64,000 bases of DNA from Mucilaginibacter frigoritolerans (GCF_007830615.1 NZ_VLLI01000010.1:62001-126000); one strand, 5' to 3'. Positions 17,450 through 26,514 are shown, numbered from the stretch's first letter. Numbers and translations: made by a program. Notes: generated by a model from the sequence alone, not told the origin.

Positions 17450-18106
17450 TTATTTACGGTGGTCTACTTTTTTTGCAATAAATTCACCTGCTACCTGAAT
17501 AATAAACACCAGTAATACTAAAAGAACAAGAACAGTATTCATAACCACTATATCATAACCCACATAGCCATACTGATAACCAATCTGTCCCAATCCACCT
17601 GCACCAACTGCGCCGCCCATTGCTGAATAGCCAACAAGCGTAATTAATGTAATTGATGCACTGCCAATAATAGAAGGTAATGCTTCGGGCAGCAATACTT
17701 TGAGCACAATCTGCAAAGGCGTTGCTCCCATTGACCGGGCCGCTTCAATTAAGCCGTTCGGAATCTCAATTAAACTATTTTCAACCATCCTTGCTATAAA
17801 GGGCGCAGCGCCTATACTTAATGGCACCAACGCTGCCTGAACGCCGATGGATGTGCCCACCAATGCCCTGGTAAATGGAATCATCCAAACAATTAAAATA
17901 ATGAATGGGATGGAACGGAAAATATTAACCAGCATAGAAACAGTTCCATTTATCCAACGATTTTCAGACACTTGCCCTTTCCGGGTCATAAACAGCAATA
18001 CGCCCGTAGGTAAACCTAAAAGGAAACCGAAAAAGCCGGATACAAAAGTCATTACAATGGTTTCCCATAAACCTTGCAGTATCATTATAAACATAGTGTT
18101 AGACAT
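17450..18106 (-). CDS. metI: Methionine ABC transporter permease MetI
   Basis: 218 residues from ATG 18106, overlapping the end of metN by eight bases; a TTG two codons earlier is an alternative. Five membrane segments and the MetI hallmark [34 protein letters not shown] and the EAA loop [20 protein letters not shown] are present. It forms the dimeric channel of the MetNIQ importer. The overlap with metN indicates translational coupling. Confidence 0.93.
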   Translation of the reverse strand: MSNTMFIMILQGLWETIVMTFVSGFFGFLLGLPTGVLLFMTRKGQVSENRWINGTVSMLVNIFRSIPFIILIVWMIPFTRALVGTSIGVQAALVPLSIGAAPFIARMVENSLIEIPNGLIEAARSMGATPLQIVLKVLLPEALPSIIGSASITLITLVGYSAMGGAVGAGGLGQIGYQYGYVGYDIVVMNTVLVLLVLLVFIIQVAGEFIAKKVDHRK

Positions 18107-19130
18107 ATCCAAGTACCTCCACCTCTATTTGTTTACTCCTATAATATTCAAGGGAGTTTTGCGTGTCTTTTTCGCTACCGGTTACTTCAATAAGCATTAC
18201 GCCGTATTTCACTCCGCCGGTATAATCCATCTGCGCGCTAATGATGTTATTATCAACGTTAAATTTCCTGCTGGCCTCAGATAAAATGGTTGCCTCGGCC
18301 GAATGTCCGTTAAATTCCAGTTTGATAACAGGATGGCTATTCCCCGCAGGTGTAGGCGACACCCGCTGTTCATATTCAGCGGGCAGTGCCGCATGCAGGG
18401 ATGATGCGATGAATTGTTTTGCTATGGCAGTTTCCGGATAGGCAAAAACTTCACTTACAGTGCCGCGTTCAATCAATCTCCCTTCGCTGATCACTGCTAC
18501 CTCGTCGCAAATGGCCTTTACCACATTCATTTCGTGAGTAATGAGCAAAATGGTTATATGGAAACGCTGGTTGATGTCTTTTAACAGGTTAAGAATAGCG
18601 CGTGTTGTTGCCGGATCAAGGGCGCTGGTGGCCTCATCGCACAAAAGCACTTTAGGATTAGTTGCTAATGTTCTTGCAATGGCTACTCTTTGTTTTTGTC
18701 CGCCTGATAAATTTGAAGGATATTCATTTGCTTTGTCTGCAAGGCCAACTAATTCCAGTAATTCAGCAACCCGTTTTCTTATTTCATCCGCTGGGGTATT
18801 ACTTAATTCAAGCGGAAACGCTACATTCCCTGCCACAGTACGTGATGATAATAAGTTAAAATGCTGAAAGATCATTCCTATTTCGCGCCTTGCTTTGGCA
18901 AGCGCAGCGGATGAAAGCTGGGTTAAATTTCGCCCGTCAATGAGTACATCTCCTGACGTTGGTCGCTCCAACAGGTTAACACAGCGAATTAAGGTACTTT
19001 TCCCGGCACCCGAAGCGCCAATTACCCCTAGTATTTTACCCTTAGGAACAACCAGCGAAACATTAGACAAGGCGCTGACCTTGCTGTTCTTTTTATAAAA
19101 TGTTTTTGTAATATTTTTTAGTTCGATCAT
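18099..19130 (-). CDS. metN: Methionine ABC transporter ATP-binding protein MetN with NIL domain
   Basis: 343 residues from ATG 19130 ([11 protein letters not shown]); an in-frame ATG four codons upstream (19142) is equally possible. Walker A is [10 protein letters not shown], the ABC signature LSGGQKQRV, and Walker [13 protein letters not shown]. The C-terminal 80 residues (from about [20 protein letters not shown]) are a NIL regulatory domain, which in characterised MetN binds methionine and shuts the transporter (trans-inhibition). The gene is preceded by an apparently structured leader at 19146-19262 and starts the metNIQ operon. Confidence 0.93.
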   Translation of the reverse strand: MIELKNITKTFYKKNSKVSALSNVSLVVPKGKILGVIGASGAGKSTLIRCVNLLERPTSGDVLIDGRNLTQLSSAALAKARREIGMIFQHFNLLSSRTVAGNVAFPLELSNTPADEIRKRVAELLELVGLADKANEYPSNLSGGQKQRVAIARTLATNPKVLLCDEATSALDPATTRAILNLLKDINQRFHITILLITHEMNVVKAICDEVAVISEGRLIERGTVSEVFAYPETAIAKQFIASSLHAALPAEYEQRVSPTPAGNSHPVIKLEFNGHSAEATILSEASRKFNVDNNIISAQMDYTGGVKYGVMLIEVTGSEKDTQNSLEYYRSKQIEVEVLGYV

Positions 19131-19145
19131 TGTTATCGTCATTTA

Positions 19146-19262
19146 AGCTGGAACAAGACCCGGGAATACCATAAAGAATTCCTGGCCGGCAGCTTTGAAG
19201 CAGCGTGCAATAAGGTGTGTTCCGATAAGCAAATAAGCGAATCAAAAATGGTGGTACCAGCT
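19146..19262 (-). promoter_or_regulatory. Structured leader upstream of metN, class unknown
   Basis: The 120 bases between the TlpA stop and metN have no gene but show mutually exclusive pairings on the minus strand. AGCTGG (19257-19262) can close the whole element with CCAGCT (19146-19151). Alternatively GGAACA (19218-19223) pairs with TGTTCC (19150-19155), sharing two bases with the first helix. A further hairpin pairs GGAAT with ATTCC inside. It does not show the SAM-I core that is obvious at 33642-33736. It could be an undescribed riboswitch or attenuator; no ligand can be named. Confidence 0.4.
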
Positions 19263-19264
19263 AT

Positions 19265-20488
19265 TTATATCTTCAACAGGCTGTCCACTTCTTCATTAAA
19301 TTCTTTAATAAATTGCTGATAATAAACTCCGGTTGCGGGCCCGGTGAAACCCGTATAAATTTTTGCAACATTCCCTTTTTTGTCTATAAATATAATTGTA
19401 GGGAAGGATAAAAATGCGTTTAACGACGGAAACGATTCAGCAACTGCTTTTTTATCAGCAAGGCCACCAAAAACTTCATCGTATTCAATTCCATATCTCT
19501 TCTTGAAATTCTCAATGGCATTTTTAACATATTCAGTATCAGCCTTGCGCTCAAAATGAACACCAATTGCGGCTACGCCACGGTTCTTATTCTTTTTATA
19601 CCAGGGAGCCAGAAAGGCCGCCTCGTCAATACAGTTAGGGCACCATGTTCCGGTGATAGTTACAATAACCACTTTACCTTTATACTTATCATCCTTAAGC
19701 GATACCTTATTGCCGTTTACATCAGGTAAAGAGAAATCAAAACTGGTATAACCATCTTTCAGATAAGTCAGTTTATAAGGATCGGGTAGTGCAGCGCCGG
19801 CATTTTTCACTCCGGTAAATTGTGAGCCACCTGATGTTCCTGTTAGCTGTCCAGATGCATCAAAGGTGCCTGAATAGTAAGCAGGGCCGCCGCCGATAAA
19901 TGAGGAAAGAAAAAACTGGTTTCCCTTTACAATCCCTTCAAGGTACCTCGAATCGCCGGTAATCCTCATGAAGGTGGCATACAGTTTATTACCTTTTTGC
20001 TTAAACAACCCTACCGCTTTCTCTTCTTTCCCGCTATTTGATTTGAAATCAATATCATAAGTACCTGAAATATCTGCTGAGGGCTTTTCTCCGCTATCGT
20101 CAAAACGGAAGGATTGGCCAAATACCGCATCAACCGGAATGGTTCTGCCGGAGTGGTCTTTTTTCCTGAAAGTACCAGTCAGTTTGTTATAACCAATGGC
20201 AAATGCCAATTCGTTGTCAAACTGGTCAAAAGGAACAAATAACGAATCGCCTTTTTGTGTTAACGCACTGGTTTCAAAACGCTCATCACCATTCAGTAAA
20301 TATATTTTCCTGGTGGCAGCAGTTTTTCCATCCACCTCAAAATTAAAAGGAACATCGGTCCCATTGGTTAAATGGAACACCGCTCTCCATTTGCCTTCAG
20401 GAACTTTAGTTTGTGCCATGGCAGAAAAACTACCTATAAAAGAAAGACCCAGGATAAACCGGCTTATTAAACGTGCTATTTTATTCAT
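19265..20488 (-). CDS. TlpA-family thiol:disulfide protein with DUF4369-like N-terminal region
   Basis: 407 residues from ATG 20488, giving the signal peptide MNKIARLISRFILGLSFIGS then FSAMAQ. Residues 25-240 are beta-rich (two repeats of the lipocalin-like DUF4369 type). The thioredoxin domain carries TITGTWCPNCIDEAAFLAPW (CPNC active site) and the cis-Pro strand FPTIIFIDKKGNV. It would work in the periplasm, reducing or exchanging disulfides. It has its own promoter with a TCTATRGA dyad and lies directly upstream of metNIQ, so thiol chemistry and sulfur amino acid uptake may share a transcript. Confidence 0.87.
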   Translation of the reverse strand: MNKIARLISRFILGLSFIGSFSAMAQTKVPEGKWRAVFHLTNGTDVPFNFEVDGKTAATRKIYLLNGDERFETSALTQKGDSLFVPFDQFDNELAFAIGYNKLTGTFRKKDHSGRTIPVDAVFGQSFRFDDSGEKPSADISGTYDIDFKSNSGKEEKAVGLFKQKGNKLYATFMRITGDSRYLEGIVKGNQFFLSSFIGGGPAYYSGTFDASGQLTGTSGGSQFTGVKNAGAALPDPYKLTYLKDGYTSFDFSLPDVNGNKVSLKDDKYKGKVVIVTITGTWCPNCIDEAAFLAPWYKKNKNRGVAAIGVHFERKADTEYVKNAIENFKKRYGIEYDEVFGGLADKKAVAESFPSLNAFLSFPTIIFIDKKGNVAKIYTGFTGPATGVYYQQFIKEFNEEVDSLLKI

Positions 20489-20515
20489 TACTAAATTAAA
20501 AAATTGAACAGAGTG

Positions 20516-20554
20516 CAAATATAATTTTAATACACTAAATCTATGGAATATATA
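20516..20554 (-). promoter_or_regulatory. Promoter and candidate operator of tlpA-metNIQ
   Basis: On the minus strand TATATTTG (complement of 20516-20523) matches the -7 element TAnnTTTG. Seven bases further upstream lies the shared motif, TCTATGGA on the plus strand, inside 20531-20554. The -33 position is occupied by the motif rather than by a TTG, as expected for a regulated promoter. Confidence 0.6.
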
Positions 20555-20636
20555 TAATTTATTACAATTCAGACATACGTAAAATCCACAACAAGTACAA
20601 GATTTTCATCTTATCAGAACTTATTCTTTATATAAA

Positions 20637-21548
20637 CTAATATGTTTTAGATAAATAAGGGGTTTGTTTTAATGAATTAAACAGGGTAACACATTTATCT
20701 ATTCCGGCTTTGCCGTTTAATTTAAAATACCAAAATTCTTCCAGGTCACCATCATTCATTGTCATTTGTGTAAAACCCTGGGTTTTGTGTTCAGCAAGTT
20801 CCCAATTGGCAATAATTTTATAATTAATCTTGTTTCTATAACCAAAACATGTTGTCCGGTCCACCTTAAATAAAGGCGTGTCGGTGAGTGTGCTGGTTTC
20901 ACTGTAATCTTTGTATGCAGAGAATCTGCATATCTGATCGGTCTTATTTCTGGTAGTAGCTGCTAGTATAACAGGCCTGTTATTTTCAGGTAATCCTGCT
21001 ATTACATCTAAACTGAGAAGTGTGGCCGCTTTATGCTCCCCATGTGTGGAGGAATCCGGCAATAAGCACAAAACAAAATCATAATGCTTCTTTGATAACA
21101 CACGGTTTAGATTTCTTTTAATCAGCGCGATATTCCAGCTGGTATCCAACGGTTCTTTTTCATCTAAACCATAATGGGCATCTGTTTGATCTTCGAAATA
21201 ATAATTAGAAACCCCTATAATATTACCTGCGTTTCTTAATTCTTTTTTCCGGATTCGCGGCAAATTGGCCTGCCCGGCTTTTTTATCCGTAAGTTCAACA
21301 TGGTAGTATTCTTCGGCCAGGGTAGAATATTTATAGCCTGCTTCTCCATCTGTAATCACAAACAAATCAACTGTACCATGCTGCTCTTTTGCAATTTTAT
21401 AAAGCGTTACTGAAAATATGCTTTCATCATCTGGATGGGCCACAACAACCAATACACGAGGGCCGGGCGTGACGTTTTGTGCCTCTACTTTTAATATGGC
21501 GAACAGAAGCAAAAAAGCAAGCTGTGGGAAAATGATTTTAAAGCGCAT
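20637..21548 (-). CDS. Exported PIG-L (LmbE-like) deacetylase
   Basis: 303 residues with a signal peptide (MRFKIIFPQLAFLLLFAILK then VEAQ). The PIG-L fold is shown by VLVVVAHPDDESIFSV, the zinc-binding AHPDDE motif, followed by LFVITDGEAGY and a second His in DSSTHGEHKAATLLSLD. Family members de-N-acetylate amino sugars; MshB, Mca and BshB act in mycothiol or bacillithiol metabolism. The signal peptide places this one outside the cytoplasm, so a role in sulfur is suggested only by its neighbours: it follows the NifS-like gene by 40 bases and precedes the TlpA gene. The substrate is unknown. Confidence 0.87.
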   Translation of the reverse strand: MRFKIIFPQLAFLLLFAILKVEAQNVTPGPRVLVVVAHPDDESIFSVTLYKIAKEQHGTVDLFVITDGEAGYKYSTLAEEYYHVELTDKKAGQANLPRIRKKELRNAGNIIGVSNYYFEDQTDAHYGLDEKEPLDTSWNIALIKRNLNRVLSKKHYDFVLCLLPDSSTHGEHKAATLLSLDVIAGLPENNRPVILAATTRNKTDQICRFSAYKDYSETSTLTDTPLFKVDRTTCFGYRNKINYKIIANWELAEHKTQGFTQMTMNDGDLEEFWYFKLNGKAGIDKCVTLFNSLKQTPYLSKTY

Positions 21549-21587
21549 TAAATATTTGTAATGAGGTAATTAAAATAAGAGAGAATG

Positions 21588-22694
21588 TTATGCCGCAACT
21601 GTTTGATAAACAGATGTAATAACTTCTGCCACGTGGTCTATTTCATTTAAGGTATTAAACTTGCTAAATGAAAAACGGAGATTATCAGACCCGCTTTCGA
21701 TGCCTAAAGCTTTTAATACATGTGATGAAGAACTATCCCCACCCGATACTGCAATCTGATTGTCGTCAAGGTATTGCAACAGGTTCCGGTTTAACAGGGT
21801 TTGAGGTAAATTCACATTCAATATAGCAGCAATGCTTTTTTTTGAATCAGCAGAATTACCGTTAAACCTGATTCCGGGTACCAGCGCTGATAGTTTATCG
21901 ATCATGCGGTCTTTCATACTTTGTATTAACCTCTCTTTTTTATTTGCTTCATCATAAGCTATTGCCAACGCTTTGGCAAGGCCAATTATGCCTGGTATAT
22001 TTTCTGTGGAAGTATTAAGCGATGGCGATAATCTGCTTCCTTTGCGGCAATAAAGTATCCCAATGCCTTTAGGGCCATGGAATTTGTGGGCAGATGCAGC
22101 AAGGAAATTAACCTTTAGTTTTTTTAAATCATGTTGATAGTATCCCATCGTTTGTGCAGCATCAGTATGAAAAATCGCTTTGTATTTTTCACAAAGCACA
22201 CCAATTGTTTCTATATCGTTTAAATTTCCGATTTCATTATTGGCATGCATCACCGATACCAAATTCCGGGTGTTTGTTCGGAGCAAGTAGTCGAGGTAAT
22301 TAATATCAAGGTTACCTTTTTCGTCATGCCTGATATAACTTATTCGCAAGTCATGCTTTCTCTGCATGACTTTTAATGTTTTTAGTACTGTCTGATGTTC
22401 AAAAGGAGTAGTTATTACATGATCAACAAATGCACATTCAATGGTTGAAATTATTGCCAGATTATTTGCTTCTGTGCCTCCAGATGTAAAAATAATTTCC
22501 TCGGGCGAAGCATTTAATAATTTGGCAATACTTATCCTGCTAATCTCAATTGCGGCTTTTGCATCCCTCCCATATCCATGATGTGCAGACGGAATACCAA
22601 ACTTATCCAACAAATAAGGCGTCATCACATTATACACTTCCCTATCAAGCGGAGTACTCGCTGCATTATCCAGGTAAATTTTAATATTATCCAT
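21588..22694 (-). CDS. NifS/IscS-like protein lacking the catalytic cysteine loop (probable pseudoenzyme)
   Basis: 368 residues from ATG 22694 (MDNIKIYLDNAASTPLD). It is a clear paralogue of the desulfurase at 33815-34945, sharing long identical runs such as DHVITTPFEH, VSVMHANNEIGNL and AASAHKFHGPKG, including the PLP lysine (Lys204). Two things are missing. The active-site loop, SGGSACSGGSPSHVL in the paralogue, is reduced to SGGDSSSSHVL (317-327) with no cysteine. The GGGQESGSRAG segment is deleted, leaving SPSLNTSTENIPGI. The frame is otherwise intact and has its own promoter, which argues against a random pseudogene. It may bind PLP or cysteine without desulfurating it, or partner another desulfurase. 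Family sure; function unknown. Confidence 0.88.
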   Translation of the reverse strand: MDNIKIYLDNAASTPLDREVYNVMTPYLLDKFGIPSAHHGYGRDAKAAIEISRISIAKLLNASPEEIIFTSGGTEANNLAIISTIECAFVDHVITTPFEHQTVLKTLKVMQRKHDLRISYIRHDEKGNLDINYLDYLLRTNTRNLVSVMHANNEIGNLNDIETIGVLCEKYKAIFHTDAAQTMGYYQHDLKKLKVNFLAASAHKFHGPKGIGILYCRKGSRLSPSLNTSTENIPGIIGLAKALAIAYDEANKKERLIQSMKDRMIDKLSALVPGIRFNGNSADSKKSIAAILNVNLPQTLLNRNLLQYLDDNQIAVSGGDSSSSHVLKALGIESGSDNLRFSFSKFNTLNEIDHVAEVITSVYQTVAA

Positions 22695-22728
22695 TATTAA
22701 ATCAAAAATCATTTCCTTTAACTTATCC

Positions 22729-22758
22729 GAAGGTTGAAGGAAATAACCTTCAACCTTC
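22729..22758 (-). other. Perfect 12-bp stem-loop in the 5' leader of the NifS-like pseudoenzyme gene
   Basis: GAAGGTTGAAGG (22729-22740) and CCTTCAACCTTC (22747-22758) are exact inverted repeats around six bases. The stem lies between the promoter at about 22801 and the start codon at 22694, so it would be in the mRNA leader. There is no T-run after it on the minus strand, so it is not a simple terminator. A further TCTATAGA copy overlaps its upstream edge (22757-22764). Confidence 0.6.
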
Positions 22759-22800
22759 TATAGACAAGTATTTTCAAACTATTAAATCGACTAAACGATA

Positions 22801-22835
22801 CAAATGTATATAAAATCTATAGACTTTATATACAT
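22801..22835 (-). promoter_or_regulatory. Promoter with a near-perfect 32-base palindromic operator
   Basis: 22804-22835 is a palindrome with 15 of 16 paired positions, centred on TCTATAGA, flanked by AT-rich arms that end in ATGTATAT / ATATACAT. The -7 element TACATTTG on the minus strand (complement of 22801-22808) overlaps its downstream end. It is the best-formed member of the shared dyad family in the sulfur cluster and would drive the NifS-like and PIG-L genes. Confidence 0.65.
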
Positions 22836-22995
22836 TTTTTTTTAAAATGATTAATTGATGCCTAAAAAGAGGTATTACAGGAGCGGTAGATTTCACTCCT
22901 GGTTCTTTTTTTACCTGAAAAGTCATTGATTGTGTAGTAGCAGACTGTTCTGTTTATAAAATCAAGCCTATCCTGCAACTGTTTATTGTTATTAT

Positions 22996-23814
22996 CTATT
23001 CTTCTCTAACTTCTATTCGCAATTGGTGCGTATTGAAAACGCTTGAATAAGGGGCTACACTTTTGGTTAAAAAGACGCTGCCACCTATAACACTATCATG
23101 CCCTATAACTGTTTTGCCGCCAAGTATGGTGCTTCGGGCATAAATAATTACATTATCCTCTACTGTAGGATGCCGTTTAACATCAGACAACACTTTACTT
23201 ACCTGCGATGCTCCCAGTGTAACTCCTTGATAAATACAAACATTTTTACCTATAATGCTCGTAGCCCCAATAACAATACCAGTGCCATGGTCAATGAAAA
23301 ACGGCACATCAATTTGTGCATTAGGATGAATATCTACCCCCGTTTTGCCGTGTGCATGTTCGCTTAATATGCGGGGTAAAATAGGTACTGATAGTTGTGA
23401 CAGTTTGTTGGCAATTCGATAAACCGCTGTTGCATAAAAGCCAGGATAAGAAACAATTACTTCATGTATGCTGACAGCTGCAGGGTCTTCTTCATAAATC
23501 TTTGTGGCATCCAGCCTTAAGTTCTGGTAAATTTCTTCAAGCGAGGCGTAAAATTTATAAATAACTTCATCAATATTTATGGTAGATGGATCCAGATAAC
23601 TCAACAAAATATTCTCCAGATCAATTTGATTCTTTTTAAGCTGTCCCTCATATATCGACTGTCTGTTTAAACGATTATTGGGAAAAAGGAATTCAAAAAG
23701 ATCTGACAGCCAATCTACCGCCTGCCTAAAAGACGGAGTGGCTTCCCACTCCGCCTTATGGATCTGGTATAGGTGTTCAATAAACGTATTGACGCGGTTT
23801 GCTTCCATTTTCAT
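22996..23814 (-). CDS. cysE: Serine O-acetyltransferase (CysE/EpsC-like)
   Basis: 272 residues. The C-terminal half is a left-handed beta helix of hexapeptide repeats: GKTGVDIHPNAQID, FFIDHGTGIVIGATSIIG, VCIYQGVTLGASQV and KRHPTVEDNVIIYARSTILG. The catalytic Asp/His are in IDHGTG. The first 130 residues are a helical domain typical of the longer bacterial SAT type. The enzyme makes O-acetylserine, the acceptor for sulfide in cysteine synthesis. Its start codon overlaps the stop of the desulfurase gene in an ATGA, so the two are translationally coupled. Serine acetyltransferases are a known companion of family 2A encapsulin operons. Confidence 0.92.
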   Translation of the reverse strand: MKMEANRVNTFIEHLYQIHKAEWEATPSFRQAVDWLSDLFEFLFPNNRLNRQSIYEGQLKKNQIDLENILLSYLDPSTINIDEVIYKFYASLEEIYQNLRLDATKIYEEDPAAVSIHEVIVSYPGFYATAVYRIANKLSQLSVPILPRILSEHAHGKTGVDIHPNAQIDVPFFIDHGTGIVIGATSIIGKNVCIYQGVTLGASQVSKVLSDVKRHPTVEDNVIIYARSTILGGKTVIGHDSVIGGSVFLTKSVAPYSSVFNTHQLRIEVREE

Positions 23815-25610
23815 TTTTTAAGTCGATGAAGCGTTTCCACAAGTAAGTCAACTTCTGCACAGGTATTATAAAATGCCAGCGATGGCCTAACAGTACTTTC
23901 CACCCCAAAACGGCGTAGTATTGGTTGTGCGCAGTGATGACCTGAACGTACAGCAATTCCCTGCTTATTGAGTTCATGCCCCACTTCTTCGGTTTTATAT
24001 CCTTCGAGCACGAATGATAATACGCTGGCCTTATTTGCAGCAGTACCAATTAACCGTAAACCTGGTACTTCTTTTAAAAGTTGGGTAGCATATATAAGCA
24101 GGTAATGTTCGTACGTCGAGATCTTCTCCATTCCTATGCGGCTTACATAGTCTATCGCCGCCCCAAGTCCCACGGCATCCGCTATGTTACCTGTACCTGC
24201 TTCAAATCTGGCCGGGGCATTATGATACTGCGTATGTTCAAATGTCACATCAACAATCATATTTCCACCGCCTTGCCATGGTTGCGTTTCATTTAAAAGA
24301 TCTTCTTTTCCATAAAGCACTCCAATACCTGTAGGAGCGAATACTTTATGGCCCGAAAAAACAAACCAATCGGCATCTAATGCCTGAACATCAACAGGCA
24401 TATGCGATACTGACTGTGCCCCGTCTACTAAAACCTTTGCACCTGCCAAATGGCCCAGCCTTACAATTTGTTCTGCAGGAGTTACTGTTCCCAATGCGTT
24501 GGAAACCTGCGTAAAGGATACCAGCTTTGTTTTAGGGCCCAATAGTTTAGTATATTCCTCTATGATAAGCTGCCCGTCATCATCTACCGGGATTACCCTG
24601 ATTTTAAGATTCTTCTTACTCGCAAGTTGCTGCCATGGAACAATGTTTGCATGGTGCTCCAGGTGGCTAACAATAATCTCATCCCCAGCCTGCAAGTTTT
24701 GTTCGCCCCAGCTTTTGGCAACCAGGTTAATTGCCTCTGTGGCACCCCTCACAAAAACAATTTCATTAACAGATGCTGCATTCAGAAAATTTTGCACCTT
24801 TTTGCGGGCTCCTTCATACGCATCAGTGGCCCTTGCTGCCAGTTCATGTGCGGCGCGATGAATATTTGAGTTTTCATGCTCGTAGAAATAGCTGATCCGG
24901 TCAATTACCTGTTTAGGCTTTTGTGTAGTTGCCGCATTATCCAGCCAAACCAATTGTTTGCCATTTACCCTTTCCTTCAGAATGGGAAAATCCTGCCGGA
25001 TGATGTTTACATCAAAAGGCGGATTGATTATTCCGCTTGCGCCCGAAGATTTTGGAGCAGAAAACTGCGGAGGTATCGTTTTCAGGAAATAATACGATGG
25101 GTCACTTACCTGTTGCGCTGATCCAAAAGGGAGTTGCGGAACCGCAGGAGCAGTATTTATCTTATTGAGCGTATCCTGCAATTCTTTCTCAAAAGAATGA
25201 TCCTGCAAATAAGGCAAGCCATTTAAATTATTGAGCGATAATCCGTTTCCCGAAAAAGGAGTAGCGGGTACGTTATTGCCATTTGAAAGGTGCGATGGCT
25301 GTACGGCAGGATCCTCAAAACTGGTTTGAGGTTCGTTTAGATTGATTACGTTTCCCTGGTTAACAGCTGATGGAGATGCACCCACACCTGCAAGTGATGG
25401 CGGTTGCGGGTTATTGCCAAATAAAGCAATAGGAAAACCGTTTGCACCAGGTATCCCACCAGCGTAATCACCGACAGGGTTATATTCCTTTATCGGCTCT
25501 GTTTGAGCTATTGGATCAGCACTTCCGGGTAAAGCTTTGAAAAACTGATTAGCCAGTTTTTCAAGCTCCAACAAGTTAGGAAGACTATCTTCGTTAATAT
25601 TTGTACTCAT
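23811..25610 (-). CDS. Family 2A encapsulin cargo: cysteine desulfurase with long disordered targeting domain
   Basis: 599 residues. Residues 1 to about 197 are low-complexity, rich in Pro, Asn, Gly and Ser, with short hydrophobic islands that look like conserved cargo-loading motifs: LELEKLANQFFKALPGS (14-30), LPYLQDHSFEKELQDTLNKI (132-151) and LPFGSAQQVSDPSYYF (160-175). The rest is a complete SufS-type class II desulfurase: LDNAATTQKP, HLEHHANIVPW, PLP lysine in FSGHKVFAPTG (Lys421) and catalytic cysteine in RSGHHCAQP (Cys560). It converts cysteine to alanine and persulfide. In described systems the disordered domain directs the enzyme into the encapsulin shell, encoded here directly upstream with a 17-base overlap. 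Confidence 0.93.
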   Translation of the reverse strand: MSTNINEDSLPNLLELEKLANQFFKALPGSADPIAQTEPIKEYNPVGDYAGGIPGANGFPIALFGNNPQPPSLAGVGASPSAVNQGNVINLNEPQTSFEDPAVQPSHLSNGNNVPATPFSGNGLSLNNLNGLPYLQDHSFEKELQDTLNKINTAPAVPQLPFGSAQQVSDPSYYFLKTIPPQFSAPKSSGASGIINPPFDVNIIRQDFPILKERVNGKQLVWLDNAATTQKPKQVIDRISYFYEHENSNIHRAAHELAARATDAYEGARKKVQNFLNAASVNEIVFVRGATEAINLVAKSWGEQNLQAGDEIIVSHLEHHANIVPWQQLASKKNLKIRVIPVDDDGQLIIEEYTKLLGPKTKLVSFTQVSNALGTVTPAEQIVRLGHLAGAKVLVDGAQSVSHMPVDVQALDADWFVFSGHKVFAPTGIGVLYGKEDLLNETQPWQGGGNMIVDVTFEHTQYHNAPARFEAGTGNIADAVGLGAAIDYVSRIGMEKISTYEHYLLIYATQLLKEVPGLRLIGTAANKASVLSFVLEGYKTEEVGHELNKQGIAVRSGHHCAQPILRRFGVESTVRPSLAFYNTCAEVDLLVETLHRLKK

Positions 25611-26514
25611 GGTAATTTCCTAATTCAACATCTTCCAAAACAGCAATCGCATCATCAACCAATACCGCTAATGAACAGTAGAGCGATACCAGGTAGGAAG
25701 CAATAGCTTTATTATTGATCCCCATAAAGCGTACTGATAGTCCGGGAGATTGCTCTCCGGGTAAGCCGGGTTGAAATAAGCCAACAACTCCCTGGCGGCT
25801 CTCGCCGGTTCTAAGTAGTATGATTTTGGTTTTATTGTTATGAATAGGTAGTTTATCAGAAGGGATCAGCGGAATTCCTCTCCAGGTAATAAATTGCGAT
25901 CCAAAAAGTGAAACGGTTGGCGGCGGAACTCCCCGACGGGTACACTCGCGCCCAAAAGCGGCAATAGCCAAAGGATGAAGCAGGAAAAACCCAGGCTCTT
26001 TCCAAACTTTTGTTATCAACTCGTCCAGATCATCAGGCGTAGGCGGCCCTAGTCTTGTTTTAATCTTTTGCCCCGGAGTAACACTGTGCAGCAAACCATA
26101 TTCTTCATTATTAATCAGTTCACTTTCCTGTCTTTCTTTTATAATTTCAATAGTTAACCGAAGTTGTTCGCTGATCTGGTTATAAGGTTTGCTATATAAA
26201 TCGGATACACGGGTATGAACATCCAGCACTGTATTTACAGCACTCAGATTGTATTCGCGCGGATTTTCAATATAGTCAACAAATGTAGATGGTAGTTCGC
26301 GTTCGTCTCTGGATGAGCAATCTACTTCTACGTTTTCTGCGTCTTTAACCCTGTTTAAACGATACACGCCCGATTCTACAGGAACCCAGTTCAAAAGCTG
26401 GGGCAACCAGCGGGGGGTAATTTTTGATAATTGAGGGACCGTGCGCGTAGCAATGGCCAATTGCCTGGCGGCTGCGTCGCCCAGGGCCGTTTGTTTTGTT
26501 TTTTGTTCTGCCAT
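25594..26514 (-). CDS. Family 2A encapsulin nanocompartment shell protein (SrpI-like)
   Basis: 306 residues, the size of family 2A shells without the cNMP-binding insertion of family 2B. Recognisable stretches are TALGDAAARQLAIATRTVPQ, ITPRWLPQLLNWVPVESGVY, RDERELPSTFVDYIENPREY and, near the end, GVVGLFQPGLPGEQSPGLS followed by VRFMGINNKAIASYLVSLY. The HK97-like protein self-assembles into a roughly 25 nm capsid. Homologues in cyanobacteria and Acinetobacter enclose a cysteine desulfurase and are tied to sulfur starvation and elemental-sulfur storage. The cargo gene overlaps its 3' end, and serine acetyltransferase follows. The operon has its own TCTATAGA promoter. Confidence 0.93.
   Translation of the reverse strand: MAEQKTKQTALGDAAARQLAIATRTVPQLSKITPRWLPQLLNWVPVESGVYRLNRVKDAENVEVDCSSRDERELPSTFVDYIENPREYNLSAVNTVLDVHTRVSDLYSKPYNQISEQLRLTIEIIKERQESELINNEEYGLLHSVTPGQKIKTRLGPPTPDDLDELITKVWKEPGFFLLHPLAIAAFGRECTRRGVPPPTVSLFGSQFITWRGIPLIPSDKLPIHNNKTKIILLRTGESRQGVVGLFQPGLPGEQSPGLSVRFMGINNKAIASYLVSLYCSLAVLVDDAIAVLEDVELGNYHEYKY

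Noticed and set aside
19244..19262. T-box-like sequence GGTGGTACCAGC on the plus strand
   Set aside because: No plus-strand gene follows and no T-box stem I is present; the stretch fits better as part of the minus-strand metN leader.
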